A DNA stretch of 64,000 nt from Limisphaera sp026417315 (GCF_049537125.1 NZ_JBMVQY010000001.1:2051170-2115169); one strand, 5' to 3'. Counted from the first letter of the stretch, positions 8,910 to 20,806 are shown. Notes: a model not told the origin generated them from the sequence alone. Numbers and translations are program-made.

Positions 8910-10544
8910 TCAGTAATCCATGTCGCTCATGTCACCGTGTCCCCGGCCGGAGCTCTTCTTCTCCTTCTCGGGGATTTCGGTGATGAGGCACTCGGTGGTC
9001 AGGAGCAGGCCGGCGATGGAGGCCGCGTTTTGCAGGGCGGTGCGGGTGACCTTCTTGGGATCGACCACACCGGCCTTGACGAGGTCCTCGTATTCGCCGG
9101 TGACCACGTTGTAACCCTCATTGCCCTTGCGGCGCTTGACCTCCTCGACGATGACCGAGCCCTCGACACCGGCGTTGTTGGCCAGCTCGCGCAACGGGCT
9201 TTCGATGGCACGCTTGACGATGTCGATGCCGATTTTCTCGTCCTCGTTGGCGGGCTTGACCGCTTCGATGGCCGGCAGGCAGCGCAGCAGGGCCACTCCA
9301 CCGCCCGCCACGATGCCCTCTTCGACCGCGGCGCGGGTGGCATGCAGGGCGTCCTCCACGCGGGCCTTCTTCTCCTTCATTTCGGTTTCGGTGGCGGCCC
9401 CGACATGGATGACGGCCACGCCCCCGGCCAGTTTGGCCAGGCGCTCCTGCAGTTTCTCCCGGTCATAGTCCGAGGTGGTCTCCTCGATTTGCCGGCGGAT
9501 CTGGTTGACGCGGCCCTGGATTTCGGAGGGTTTGCCATCGCCTTCGACGATGGTGGTGTTTTCCTTGTCCACGATCACCGTCTTGGCCCGGCCCAGGTCG
9601 CTGAGCTCGACATTTTCCAGTTTGATGCCGAGGTCTTCGCTGATGAACTTGCCGCCGGTGAGGATGGCGATGTCCTCGCACATGGCCTTGCGGCGATCGC
9701 CGAAGCCCGGGGCCTTGACGGCGCAGCACTGGAGGGTGCCCCGCAGCTTGTTGACCACCAGCGTGGCCAGCGCCTCGCCCTCGACCTCCTCGGCAATGAT
9801 CAGCAGCGGCTTGCCCGCCTTGGCCACCTTCTCCAGCAGCGGCAGGATGTCCTTCAGGCTGGTGATCTTCTTCTCATAGATGAGGATGTAGGGTTCCTCG
9901 AGCTTGCACTCCATCGTCTCGGCATTGGTGACGAAATAGGGCGACAGGTAGCCCTTGTCGAACTGCATGCCTTCGACGACTCCCAGAGTGGTCTCGATGG
10001 TCTTGGCCTCCTCGACGGTGATGGTGCCGTCCTTGCCGACCTTGTCCATGGCATCGGCGATGATTGCGCCGATGGCGGTGTCCCAGTTGGCCGAGACGGT
10101 GGCCACCTGCTTGATTTCCTCCTTGTCCTTGACCTTCTTGGCCAGTTTTTCGAGGTGGGCCACGGCGGCGTCCACGGCCTTCTGGATGCCGCGCTGGATG
10201 CCGATGGGGTTGGCGCCGGAGGTGACGAACTTGAGGCCCTCGCGGTAGATGGCCTCGGCCAGGACGGTGGCGGTGGTGGTGCCATCGCCGGCGGCGTCAC
10301 TGGTCTTGCTGGCCACCTCGCGCACCATCTGGGCGCCCATGTTCTCGTAGGGATCCTCCAGCTCGATTTCCTTGGCCACGGTCACCCCGTCCTTGGTGAC
10401 GATGGGCGAACCGAATTTCTTGTCGATGACCACGTTGCGGCCCTTGGGACCGAGCGTGGCCGTGACGGCCTTGGAGAGTTTGGTCACGCCGCGCAGGATG
10501 GCCATGCGCGCGGCTTCATCGAAGAGCAATTGTTTGGCTGCCAT
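8910..10544 (-). CDS. groEL: Chaperonin GroEL (Hsp60)
   Basis: ATP-dependent 60-kDa chaperonin of 544 residues that folds proteins inside a double-ring cage capped by GroES. The nucleotide-site motifs are conserved: GPKGRNVVIDKKFGSPIVTKDG near residues 32-53, the GDGTTTATVLA loop near 86-96 and the GGGVALLR segment near residue 414. The tail reads GHGDMSDMDY rather than the flexible GGM repeats of E. coli GroEL. It starts 51 bases after groES, with no separate promoter or CIRCE element seen between them. Confidence 0.98.
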   Translation of the reverse strand: MAAKQLLFDEAARMAILRGVTKLSKAVTATLGPKGRNVVIDKKFGSPIVTKDGVTVAKEIELEDPYENMGAQMVREVASKTSDAAGDGTTTATVLAEAIYREGLKFVTSGANPIGIQRGIQKAVDAAVAHLEKLAKKVKDKEEIKQVATVSANWDTAIGAIIADAMDKVGKDGTITVEEAKTIETTLGVVEGMQFDKGYLSPYFVTNAETMECKLEEPYILIYEKKITSLKDILPLLEKVAKAGKPLLIIAEEVEGEALATLVVNKLRGTLQCCAVKAPGFGDRRKAMCEDIAILTGGKFISEDLGIKLENVELSDLGRAKTVIVDKENTTIVEGDGKPSEIQGRVNQIRRQIEETTSDYDREKLQERLAKLAGGVAVIHVGAATETEMKEKKARVEDALHATRAAVEEGIVAGGGVALLRCLPAIEAVKPANEDEKIGIDIVKRAIESPLRELANNAGVEGSVIVEEVKRRKGNEGYNVVTGEYEDLVKAGVVDPKKVTRTALQNAASIAGLLLTTECLITEIPEKEKKSSGRGHGDMSDMDY

Positions 10545-10595
10545 AGGTTACAGGTTTGGATGTGCGATGTCTCAGACTGCCAACGGTTGCGCGGA

Positions 10596-10889
10596 TCACT
10601 CCAGAATCGCCAACAGGTCGTCGGAGCTCATCAGCTTGTACTCCTTGTCGTCCACCTTGATTTCGGTGCCGCCGTACTTGCTGACGAGCACGCGGTCGCC
10701 GACCTTGACCTCGAAAGGAATCCGTTTGCCGTTTTCATCGAGCTTGCCCGTGCCCAGGGCGCGGACAATGCCCTCCTGGGGTTTCTCCTTGGCGGTATCG
10801 GGGATGATGATGCCGCCTTTCTTGACTTCCTTCTCTTCGACCGGCTCGATCAGCACCCGGTCGCCGAGCGGTTTGATGTTCAGTGCCAT
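10596..10889 (-). CDS. groES: Co-chaperonin GroES (Hsp10)
   Basis: Protein of 97 residues with the full GroES fold signature (IKPLGDRVLIEP near the N-terminus, a GGIIIPDTAKEKPQEG mobile loop, GDRVLVSKYGGTEIK and a DDLLAILE end). It caps the GroEL ring. The ATG at 10889 is chosen over longer open-frame starts because it matches the family N-terminus (MALNIKPLGD). It lies 150 bases downstream of dnaK in the same direction and just upstream of groEL. Confidence 0.98.
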   Translation of the reverse strand: MALNIKPLGDRVLIEPVEEKEVKKGGIIIPDTAKEKPQEGIVRALGTGKLDENGKRIPFEVKVGDRVLVSKYGGTEIKVDDKEYKLMSSDDLLAILE

Positions 10890-11007
10890 AGTCTGACGTT
10901 GACCACGTTCTACGGTTCTTGGGTTTGGTGAAGCAGCAGCCCCGCCGCAAACCCCACGGCGGGCTTCTTGCCGGCCCCGCCAAACCGGGCGGAACCGGTT
11001 GTGCAAA

Positions 11008-11027
11008 CCCCGGCCCCGCGGCCGGGG
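11008..11027 (-). terminator. Hairpin between dnaK and groES
   Basis: A perfect 8-bp GC stem (11008-11015 with 11020-11027) with a four-base loop lies 12 bases beyond the dnaK stop. Only a TTT follows on the minus strand. A second hairpin (10941-10947 with 10957-10963) lies closer to groES. They could attenuate or process the dnaK-groES transcript rather than end it. Confidence 0.45.
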
Positions 11028-11039
11028 GTTGGAAATCTC

Positions 11040-12980
<1,941 letters not shown>

Positions 12981-13509
12981 AATCCAAAATCCTTTCGTTG
13001 CGTGGCCGCCCCGGAGGGCTCGAAGCCACTGGGTTCTAAGCTAGCCGAATGCCAGCCACGGCTTCGATTTCCAAGTTGCTGTACATTAAGACCTTATGTA
13101 GGAACCGGACCGTTGCTATCGCGCAAAAAACTGTGCCAGTCGAGTCAACCTGACACAAAGTGGACCCGAGGGCGGGTTGCTGTGTCACAAGGCGGTTCGT
13201 CCAATGGCATCGGGTCGGGGGGAACACTGACGAGCCACCAAAGGGGTCGCGGAAGCCTGTTCCGGCCATGGGGTCCGACGGGGATTGGTTGAACGTGTTG
13301 AGCGTAGGATCTGTAGATGGACGTTACCGGGGCGAAAGGCCTCCGACTTTGACGATTTTCGGAGGGCTTCGAAAAGCCTGAGCCTCAGAGCCGAGGGGGT
13401 CTGGTTCTTCGCCCGGCTGGGTGGACAGGTGATCGAAATGGGAAGTTTTTCAGCCCGCCGGGGAAGGTGGCTGGCCTCATTGAGGAGCCATCGGAGAGGC
13501 TCTGGCCTT
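12981..13509. other. dnaK promoter region and downstream end of the FecR/LamG gene
   Basis: No gene is supported. The side next to dnaK is distinctly less GC-rich (about 13070-13170) and probably carries the promoter. A TTGACT hexamer on the minus strand (near 13144-13149) is a possible -35 box, but no convincing -10 follows at normal spacing. No CIRCE inverted repeat was found. Confidence 0.5.
13340..13365 (-). terminator. Possible terminator of the FecR/LamG gene
   Basis: An inverted repeat (CCTCCGA / TCGGAGG) with a 12-13 base loop is followed on the minus strand by a CCTTTC stretch, about 145 bases beyond the gene's stop. The distance makes this tentative. Confidence 0.3.
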
Positions 13510-15186
13510 CTACCGGCGCGCCCAAGCGGATGCTCGGGCCGATTCCCCGCATCCGGCCAAGGTGGCGTGCAGGCTGATGGTTTCGGGGCTTAACGCGTGC
13601 GGGTAAAGGGCGACCTCGTCCAAGTACCCGGCCAGACACCGGATGTCTTCGGGGGGCACGGGCTGGTAGCGCAATCGTCCCAACAAGATCCGGCACGACT
13701 CCCCGGTCCTCGGCAGGTCGACCTCAGCTGCCGTGGCCAGCGCACCGTCAATGTACAGCTCCAACCGGTGTCCACGGCGCTGAGCCACGATGTGATGCCA
13801 ACGGTAGGGGAAAAAGACCCGGGTGGAGAAGAGGTTGACGCCGCCGTAGGTGGCGGGCGGGCTGCGGTGGACGAACCGCAGCGTGCCGGGCTTGTGCACG
13901 AGGTGTTCCGGTTCGCGGGCGGTCAACTCCACCATCGCCAGATGGCGGTCGTCGCCGGTGAGCAGACTGACCAGGGCGCTGTTCTTGTATTGTTCGGAGG
14001 AAAACAGGAATTCGATGGCGTAGTCCGAAGAGGGCACTTCCCAGGGTTCTGCGCTTTCCAGGTATGGGGCGGCCTGGCGGGGATCGAAGAAGGCCGCGGT
14101 GTTGTCGGAGCCGACTTCGCGTAAGCGAACGTTGCCCTGGAGACGCAGGGCGGGACTTCCGGACACCTCGCTGGGTACGGTGCCGGCGGTGACCTCTTCG
14201 AATCGCCAGTAGGCCCAGGGGCGCTGGGTCATCACGGCCCGGGGGTAATCGGGGCTCAGACGAAGGGGCCGGGTGTCGACTCGCGGGGGTTGCACGAATC
14301 CGACCGTGGGGAGGGCGGTCTGTTCAATGACCCCGCGCTCGGGCACGATCCGGGCCGTGGCATGTTCCGGGAGCACCTCGCTGCGGAGTGTGGTGCCGTT
14401 GGGGGCCAGGACGGACGCCTCGGCGGCGCCGCGGAACACCAGGAGCTCCGCGGGCCGGTCGGGGTAAACATTGAACCCGAACTCCGTGCCCATGTCCCGG
14501 ATGGCGGCTCCCGGGGAGGCGATGGTGAAATCTTTGATTTCCGATTGGGGTGGCACGTGTACGGCCAGGCGGCCCTGCTCGCAAAAGACGTAGGAGAGGG
14601 ATCGCAATTGAAGGGCTGCCGGTCCCTCGACGTGCAGCCGCACGCCGTTGAAGAGGGCCAGCGAGACGAGTCCGGAGCGCAGTCGCAGCCATCCCGGCTC
14701 CAGCAGGTCGTCCCGGCGCGGCCGCAGCTCGGTGGCGGGGTCCCAGACGGCCCGTTCGATCTGCACGACCACGCCCAAGGTGTCGCGCAGATGGAGCGGG
14801 ACGGGCGGGGCGGGGGCTCGCCGGGTCAGGGTCCACAGTCCCAAGGCCATCAGCAGCCCTGCCGCGCCGGCTGCTACGGCTGGAGCAAGCCACCGTTTCC
14901 AGGGTTGGATCGATCTGTGCAGCGCGGCCATCACGGAGCCTTCCAAACTCTCGACCGGCTCGGGAGGCGTTGTGGCCGTCTCGGGTCGAAGTTCCTCTTC
15001 CAGCCGCAGCCAGCGCGGGGAGGGCGCCTGCACCACCTTCAGCATCCCGAGCATGTGCAGCTCACGGGCGCAAGCCTGACGAAAGGCGGCGTCGGAGCGC
15101 AATCGGGCCAGCAGCGCCTCGTAGCGGGCCTCGTCCAGCGGGCTTCCACTCCAGACGGTCAGGACATCTCGCAGGTCGTCATCCAT
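13510..15186 (-). CDS. FecR-domain and LamG-domain membrane protein, sigma-factor partner
   Basis: Protein of 558 residues. The N-terminal 90 residues are helical and resemble a cytoplasmic anti-sigma-like region. A transmembrane helix follows at about 100-121 (LAPAVAAGAAGLLMALGLWTL), then a FecR-like beta domain (about 190-300, with SPGAAIRDMGTEFGFNVYPD) and a C-terminal LamG/concanavalin-like domain (about 370-545, with WRFEE and LYIDGALATA). This architecture accompanies Rhodopirellula/Verrucomicrobium-type sigma factors and suggests the sigma factor is held at the inner membrane until an outside signal arrives. The start overlaps the sigma gene by 8 bases. Confidence 0.85.
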   Translation of the reverse strand: MDDDLRDVLTVWSGSPLDEARYEALLARLRSDAAFRQACARELHMLGMLKVVQAPSPRWLRLEEELRPETATTPPEPVESLEGSVMAALHRSIQPWKRWLAPAVAAGAAGLLMALGLWTLTRRAPAPPVPLHLRDTLGVVVQIERAVWDPATELRPRRDDLLEPGWLRLRSGLVSLALFNGVRLHVEGPAALQLRSLSYVFCEQGRLAVHVPPQSEIKDFTIASPGAAIRDMGTEFGFNVYPDRPAELLVFRGAAEASVLAPNGTTLRSEVLPEHATARIVPERGVIEQTALPTVGFVQPPRVDTRPLRLSPDYPRAVMTQRPWAYWRFEEVTAGTVPSEVSGSPALRLQGNVRLREVGSDNTAAFFDPRQAAPYLESAEPWEVPSSDYAIEFLFSSEQYKNSALVSLLTGDDRHLAMVELTAREPEHLVHKPGTLRFVHRSPPATYGGVNLFSTRVFFPYRWHHIVAQRRGHRLELYIDGALATAAEVDLPRTGESCRILLGRLRYQPVPPEDIRCLAGYLDEVALYPHALSPETISLHATLAGCGESARASAWARR

Positions 15187-15742
15187 GAGCCAGTTCTTTC
15201 CTCACACACTCGCGGAGCAGTTGATTGGCCCGGTAATGCAGGTTGTAAATGGCCCCCACCGAGGTGGAGAGCGCCTGGGCAAGCAGGGCCGGCTTGGTCC
15301 CGTCCAGGCCGGCGCGGACGACCCGGCGCAGTTTCTCGGGCAGCCGGCTGATACAGCGGAGCAGAGCCTCGATCGCGGCCGCGTGATGTCGCGCCGCCTC
15401 TTGTTCGAGTTCTTCTTCCATCAACCGGGCCACTTCCTGTCGGAATCGCTCCATCGCCTTCTGGCGGCGCGCCGTGGCGCGGAAGTACATTTGCAGCTTC
15501 AACCGCGCGATGCCGCGCAACCAGCGACCGAAATCCTGCCCGCGTTGGAACGTGTCGAGGCTGCGGTAGGCGGCAATGAACACCTCCTGCGCCAGGTCGT
15601 CCACCACGTCCAGGTCGTAAACCTGGCTGCACAGGTAGCTGCGCAGGGGCAGTTCGTACTCGCGGATGATCCAGCGGAATGCGTCCACATTGCCGCTGGC
15701 GACCTGGTCCAGAACCTGTTCCAAGGTTGACTTGCCGTCCAT
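15179..15742 (-). CDS. Sigma-70 family factor, Rhodopirellula/Verrucomicrobium type
   Basis: ECF-like sigma factor of 187 residues. Region 2 reads FRWIIREYELPLRSYLCSQV then DDLAQEVFIAAYRSLDTF, and region 4 is RLPEKLRRVVRAGL followed by a helix-turn-helix ending SVGAIYNLHYRANQLLRECV. An open frame extends upstream to 16213, but the ATG at 15742 is preferred because AGGGGAA lies 7-9 bases before it and the family starts here. It overlaps the FecR/LamG gene, its presumed regulator, and is divergent from the large beta-repeat protein, a plausible target. Confidence 0.88.
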   Translation of the reverse strand: MDGKSTLEQVLDQVASGNVDAFRWIIREYELPLRSYLCSQVYDLDVVDDLAQEVFIAAYRSLDTFQRGQDFGRWLRGIARLKLQMYFRATARRQKAMERFRQEVARLMEEELEQEAARHHAAAIEALLRCISRLPEKLRRVVRAGLDGTKPALLAQALSTSVGAIYNLHYRANQLLRECVRKELAHG

Positions 15743-15902
15743 AGGACACGTTCCCCTGAGAGAATTTGCCAGGCGGGGTGGTTTTCTCACTTCACACGGG
15801 GTGGGCGAGGCCCTTGGGCCGGCCGGGGCCCCCCGATTTCGCCGCCGTTCGCGCGTTTCGACACGGGTCTTCCAGCGCCGGGTGTTCCGCACACTCCGGG
15901 CT

Positions 15903-15915
15903 GTGAGATTCTCAC
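15903..15915. promoter_or_regulatory. Palindrome in the divergent intergenic region
   Basis: GTGAGATTCTCAC is a perfect 6-bp inverted repeat around one base, midway between two divergent genes. A half-site TTCTCAC recurs at about 15783-15789. This would fit a regulator operator, but no binding protein is identified. Confidence 0.35.
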
Positions 15916-16124
15916 AAGTCCGGCAAATACAGAAGTGCAAAAGCCCGAATGCGGACCACGTGAATCCTGTACGAACAGTGCGGGGAGTGCGGGGCGTGCG
16001 CCCCCGGGGTGTCCAGCCAGAGCCGCTGGCTCCCCCGTGGCCCCGGGTGGTCCGCGGCGACCTCGGTTTCCCAACCAACAACACGAAACCCGCTACCAGC
16101 CTGACAACCCACCGGAGCAAAACC

Positions 16125-19100
16125 ATGAAAGCAAAATTCTCGTCTCTGGGATGGTCCCTGAATCTCGGACTGGCCCTGGCGGTCTTGCCGACCCTGGTTC
16201 CGGCACAGACCACGCGTTACTGGACCGGGGCGGGGGATGGCGTTCGCCTTGACCTGGACACGAACTGGGACCCTGTGGGCGTTCCGCAGCCGACCGACAT
16301 CATGGTGTGGGACGGTCGCACCTCCAGCAATCTCTTCCTGACCTTTACCACCGGGGGCGTCCAAGGGGCTTTTGGCCAGCTGGGCCGGGATGTCTATTTG
16401 ACGTCGCAGCAAACCCATGCGGTGACGTTTTACGGAGCGGTGGGACTTCAGTTTGCGATTCGCGTCAACAACATCACCATCGAACCCGGGGCCGGGGCTT
16501 TTACCTTGGGTCTTCCCGAAACCAACATTCTCGATTTGCTCTGGGGCGGCCAAAGCGGTCAAACCCACACCTTGCTCAATGACTCCACCAACCCGGCCAC
16601 CATCCAACCGAACGTCCGGATCCGGTATGGGGGCGGAGGCGCGCATACGTTGATCTTCACCGGCAGCGGCGACTGGGTGGTGAATCATCATCTCCGGGCC
16701 GATAACAACTCGCCCACTATCATTACCAAACAGGGCACCGGGCGGCTGCTCTGGACCCGCGTGAACGTGGCCACCTTCGACAGCCCAATCCAGGGCCCCC
16801 TGACCGTCGAGGACGGGACGGTAGTGCTCAAAAGCGCAAACTTGCTGGACGGCATGACCGGCAACGCGAGCATCGCTCTCAACGGCGGTCTTCTCGAGTA
16901 CGACGCCCCCACCGGCACGGCCAACTTCCCTTATCCGATCAACGGCGCCGGCCAACTGAAGGTCAGCAGCGGCATCCTGATGCTTTCGGGCGCCAGCACG
17001 TTCAGTGGGAACCTTCAGCTCGCCGGGGGCACCCTGGTGGCCAACGGACCGGAGACGACCGGGGTTTCGGGGCCGTTGGGCCAGGGCGGCATGATCCTTT
17101 TCCAGGGCGGCACCCTGCGGTGGAGCGCGGCCAACACATTTGACTACTCCAGCCGATTCAGCAACGACCCGGGGCAGCAGTACCGCTTGGACACGGGCGG
17201 GCAGGAGGTGACCCTCGCCACCTCCCTGACCAGCCCGGGTGGATCCCTGACCAAACTCGGCGCCGGCACCCTCACCCTGGCGGGCTCGGCCGGCTACACG
17301 GGCCCGACCCTTGTGGGAGCCGGCCGGCTGGTATTTGCCGGGGGCAAAAGCGGCAACGGGGACATCACCGTGGCAGACGGAGCCGCTCTGACAGTGCGGG
17401 CCGGTACCACTCCGATCACCCCGAACACGCTCACACTCGGCAACGCCAACGGTTGCACCCTGGAATTCGACAACATTACCAGCACAACCGCCGCGCCCTT
17501 GTCGGCCAACACGCTCGTGGCCAACGGCACCATCGTGGTCAACGTGTTGGGCGGGACCTTCGCCATCAACCAGAGTTATCCGCTGCTTACCTGGAACAAC
17601 GGGCCGGCGCCCAATGTGACCCTGGGTCTGGTCCAGGGTGCGGTGGGTACACTCACGATCCAGGGCAACACGCTTTACCTGAACGTTTCGGACCTCGCCT
17701 ATGTTTGGACCGGCGCCAACAACAACTCGTGGGATCTTACCACGCCCAACAACTGGACGTACGGCGGCGCGCCGGCCGTGTTCGCCAATGGCGGCTGGGC
17801 ACTGTTCAGCGATGCGGCCACGGGTCCGACCGCGGTGGTGGTGAATGCGCCGGTGGCCCCCTTCCAGACCCTGGTCAACAACACCGCCAAGCCCTACACC
17901 ATCACTTCCAGCGGTGCCAATAACATCGGGGGCAGCGGCGGCCTGACCAAGAGCGGGTCTGGCACGCTCACCCTCGCCGGCGGAGCCAACACCTACACTG
18001 GTCCGACGGTCATTTCAGGAGGCATCCTGAGCGTCGGCTCTCTGGCCAATGGCGGCGCCTCCAGCGATATTGGCGCCGCCGGCGCGGATGCAGCCAATCT
18101 TGTTCTCAATGGAGGCACCCTTTCGTACACCGGGGCGGGCGCCACGGTGGATCGTCTGTTCACGCTGGGCACCAGCGGCGGCGTTTTGGACGCCTCGGGC
18201 TCGGGCGCTCTGCACTTCGCCAATCCCGGTGTCATCGGCCTGAGCGGGTCCGGGCAGCGCGTGCTCACGCTTGCCGGGAGCAGTGAGGCCGACAACACGC
18301 TGGCTTCGGTGCTGCAGGACGGCGGCGGCCCCACGGCCGTGGCCAAGGTGGGCACGGGCAAGTGGGTGTTGGCGGGCGACAACACGTATTCCGGAGGCAC
18401 GACGGTCCAGGGCACCCTCCAGATCGGCAACGGCGGTGGCGCGGGCAGTCTTGGCAGCGGCCCGGTGATCAACAATGGCAGCCTGGTCGTGCGCCGCACG
18501 GGCACGCTGGTGGTGCCCGGTGTCATCAGCGGTACGGGTTCGCTGCTTCATGAAGGTCCGGGGACCCTGGTGCTCGAGGCGGACAACACCTACAGCGGCG
18601 GGACCACCAACCACGGCACGCTGCAAATCGGCAACGGCGGCGCCACGGGCAAACTGGCCTCCACCTCGCCGGTCGAGAATCATGGGACACTGATCTTCGA
18701 CAGCACCGGCCAGTGGTCGCTCACCGGGAACGGCATTCTCACCGGGCCGGGCCACTTGATCGTGCGGCGCGGCTGGCTCATGGCGATCGGGGCCAACAGT
18801 TACACCGGCTGGACCCTCATTGAGCCGGGGGCCATCTTCCAGCCTTCCCGGGGCAACGCCGGGCAGCTGGTGAGCTCGGTGGTGACCAACCATGGCATGC
18901 TGCGCCTCGTTCGTCAGGACGGCATTTGGCCGGAGATCCCCGTGTTCGTGTACACCAACAACATCGTGGGCACCGGTGTGGTGTTCAAAGACGTCAACAA
19001 CTTCAACGACGGGGCGGTGCAGTTCCTGGGGACGAACACCTACACGGGGGGCACGCTCATCGGCGGCGGCGGCATCGTGCTGGGCGACGGTCTGACGCCC

Positions 19101-20186
19101 GGCGCCGGTTCGATCGTCGGCGATGTCATCTTCACCAACAGCTGGGAATACAACGACACGCGTCGGTACCTGGTCTTCAATCGGCCGGACGACCTGATCT
19201 TCAGCGGCAACATTGTCAGCGTGGTGTCTCCTGACATTGCCGCGGCCAACCGCGGCGCCGTGATCCACACGGGCCCCGGTCGGCTCACGTTGACGGGGAA
19301 CAACAATTATCCGGGCGGGACCACGATCGACGTGGGCATTCTGCGCGTGGGCAACGGCGGCACCACGGGCTCCCTCGGAACCGGCAACGTCGTGAACAAC
19401 GGCCTGCTCGAATTCAACCGCGCCGGGGAACTGATCGTGCCGGGTGTGATCTCCGGCAGCGGGTCCATCCTCCAAATGGGGCCCGGCATTGTGTTCTTGA
19501 CCGCCACCAACACCTACAACGGGATCAACACCGTCAGCAACGGCACCCTGGTGGTGAACGGGGAGAACTGGGCCGGCGCCACGTACGTGTACGGTGGCGC
19601 ACTCGGCGGAGTGGGTCCGATTCTCGGCGGCGTGCAGACCGAGGCCGGTACGACCCTGCTCCCCGGCCCGGCCCCGGGCGTGATCGGCACACTGGCCCTG
19701 GGACAGGATCTCCTGCTGGGCGGCGACCTCGAGATCGAGATCCACAAGGGGCAGTCGCCCGTGCATGACGCGATCGAGGTGGGCGGCAATGCGGTGAACA
19801 CGGGCAACGGCACCGTCCGGGTGGTGAACCTCGGGCCCACGCTGTCGGTGGGCGACCGGTTTGTGCTCTTCAACAAGCCGGTGCAGAACGGGCAAAACCT
19901 CACGGTGACCGGCGGTGGCGCCACCTGGATCAACAACTTGGCAGTGGACGGGAGTATCACAGTGCAGGCGGTCACGGCGCCGCCCAGGCTGGAGTACAAC
20001 CGTGTGGGCAACGCGATCCAGTTCTCTTGGACCGGGAATTACAAGCTCCAGGTTCAGACCAACAGCCTGGCGGTGGGCCTGAGCACCAACTGGGTGGACT
20101 ATCCCGGAGGCGCCACCAGCCCGGTGACCGTGCCGGTGGACACGCTGCCCGGAAGCGTGTTCTTCCGGCTGATCAGCCGACCGTGA
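16125..20186 (+). CDS. Large secreted protein with autotransporter-associated beta-strand repeats
   Basis: Protein of 1353 residues with a signal peptide (residues 1-28, ending LVPAQT). The body is a long run of beta-helix-type repeats of the form LTKxGxGTLTLAGxxxYTGxTxxxxGxLxVG, for example GGLTKSGSGTLTLAGGANTYTG and later NTYSGGTTVQGTLQIGNGG. It probably forms an extended surface or matrix fibre. No autotransporter barrel follows; instead it ends in a roughly 65-residue domain finishing VFFRLISRP, shared with other secreted proteins here. The ATG at 16125 is chosen over earlier open-frame starts because it begins the signal peptide and has GGAG 8 bases upstream. Confidence 0.88.
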   Translation: MKAKFSSLGWSLNLGLALAVLPTLVPAQTTRYWTGAGDGVRLDLDTNWDPVGVPQPTDIMVWDGRTSSNLFLTFTTGGVQGAFGQLGRDVYLTSQQTHAVTFYGAVGLQFAIRVNNITIEPGAGAFTLGLPETNILDLLWGGQSGQTHTLLNDSTNPATIQPNVRIRYGGGGAHTLIFTGSGDWVVNHHLRADNNSPTIITKQGTGRLLWTRVNVATFDSPIQGPLTVEDGTVVLKSANLLDGMTGNASIALNGGLLEYDAPTGTANFPYPINGAGQLKVSSGILMLSGASTFSGNLQLAGGTLVANGPETTGVSGPLGQGGMILFQGGTLRWSAANTFDYSSRFSNDPGQQYRLDTGGQEVTLATSLTSPGGSLTKLGAGTLTLAGSAGYTGPTLVGAGRLVFAGGKSGNGDITVADGAALTVRAGTTPITPNTLTLGNANGCTLEFDNITSTTAAPLSANTLVANGTIVVNVLGGTFAINQSYPLLTWNNGPAPNVTLGLVQGAVGTLTIQGNTLYLNVSDLAYVWTGANNNSWDLTTPNNWTYGGAPAVFANGGWALFSDAATGPTAVVVNAPVAPFQTLVNNTAKPYTITSSGANNIGGSGGLTKSGSGTLTLAGGANTYTGPTVISGGILSVGSLANGGASSDIGAAGADAANLVLNGGTLSYTGAGATVDRLFTLGTSGGVLDASGSGALHFANPGVIGLSGSGQRVLTLAGSSEADNTLASVLQDGGGPTAVAKVGTGKWVLAGDNTYSGGTTVQGTLQIGNGGGAGSLGSGPVINNGSLVVRRTGTLVVPGVISGTGSLLHEGPGTLVLEADNTYSGGTTNHGTLQIGNGGATGKLASTSPVENHGTLIFDSTGQWSLTGNGILTGPGHLIVRRGWLMAIGANSYTGWTLIEPGAIFQPSRGNAGQLVSSVVTNHGMLRLVRQDGIWPEIPVFVYTNNIVGTGVVFKDVNNFNDGAVQFLGTNTYTGGTLIGGGGIVLGDGLTPGAGSIVGDVIFTNSWEYNDTRRYLVFNRPDDLIFSGNIVSVVSPDIAAANRGAVIHTGPGRLTLTGNNNYPGGTTIDVGILRVGNGGTTGSLGTGNVVNNGLLEFNRAGELIVPGVISGSGSILQMGPGIVFLTATNTYNGINTVSNGTLVVNGENWAGATYVYGGALGGVGPILGGVQTEAGTTLLPGPAPGVIGTLALGQDLLLGGDLEIEIHKGQSPVHDAIEVGGNAVNTGNGTVRVVNLGPTLSVGDRFVLFNKPVQNGQNLTVTGGGATWINNLAVDGSITVQAVTAPPRLEYNRVGNAIQFSWTGNYKLQVQTNSLAVGLSTNWVDYPGGATSPVTVPVDTLPGSVFFRLISRP

Positions 20187-20806
20187 TCGCAGCTGCATCG
20201 AGTTTGGATCGGATGGGTTCGCACCGCGTACAGGCATAGGGGACAAGGTCCACACGCGCCCGTGGGTGGGTTCGGATCGGGGCCCGCCCACGGGCGTTCG
20301 TTTTGGTTTCCCCCGCACCGGCAAAGGCCAGCGGAACCCTGAGCGTGGGATGCGGAGGTGCACGTGGGGATGCCCTGCGTGCCGGACAGGTTCCCCGGCA
20401 CCGGACCGGGTGGCGGTCCCACTCGAGGTGCGGTTGTCGAGGACCGGGGCGGACCTTCCGAGAGATTCCAACTTTTCGGTTCGACCCGGCTCGCCAGGTC
20501 GGCGAGGCCCGCGCGCCGCGCTCGGCGGAGGCGGCTGCCATCGGTTCGGGACTGCGCGGCAGCCGGAGGCGTGTTAATCCGCGTTGCCAACCGAAGCGAA
20601 TTCGGAACCCTGGGTGCGCAGACGCAACACTGCAGGCGAGCCGACACCGATCCCCAGCAGGAGGGCCGCGTGTGCCACTGGCGGGTGGGCCAATTCTACG
20701 CCCGCGTGTGGCGGCTTCGCTACGGGGCGACCGGGGCGGATTGGCCGACTCGGCGGTGGAGGCGATTGTGCCGGGGTGGATCCGGCCGGTGCCTCCGTCA
20801 GGCGCC
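20187..20806. other. Intergenic region between convergent genes
   Basis: Apart from the terminator at 20257-20296, nothing is supported. Overlapping open frames occur on both strands but none has family features or a ribosome site. Confidence 0.6.
20257..20308 (+). terminator. Strong terminator of the beta-repeat protein gene
   Basis: A 14-bp stem (20257-20270 with 20283-20296, one G-U pair) with a 12-base loop is followed by TTCGTTTTGG. It lies 70 bases after the stop codon and is the clearest intrinsic terminator in the window. Confidence 0.85.

Noticed and set aside
8937..10931. Long plus-strand open frame opposite groEL/groES
   Set aside because: Shadow of two certain genes on the other strand; composition is an artefact of codon bias.
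10890..11039. CIRCE heat-shock operator upstream of groES
   Set aside because: No TTAGCACTC-N9-GAGTGCTAA-like repeat is present.
16980..19560. Regularly spaced similar segments that could be mistaken for a CRISPR array
   Set aside because: They are coding repeats of the beta-strand protein, of variable length and in frame.
18015..20471. Long minus-strand open frame opposite the beta-repeat protein gene
   Set aside because: Antisense shadow of a repeat-rich, high-GC gene; the plus-strand protein has a signal peptide, family repeats and a terminator.
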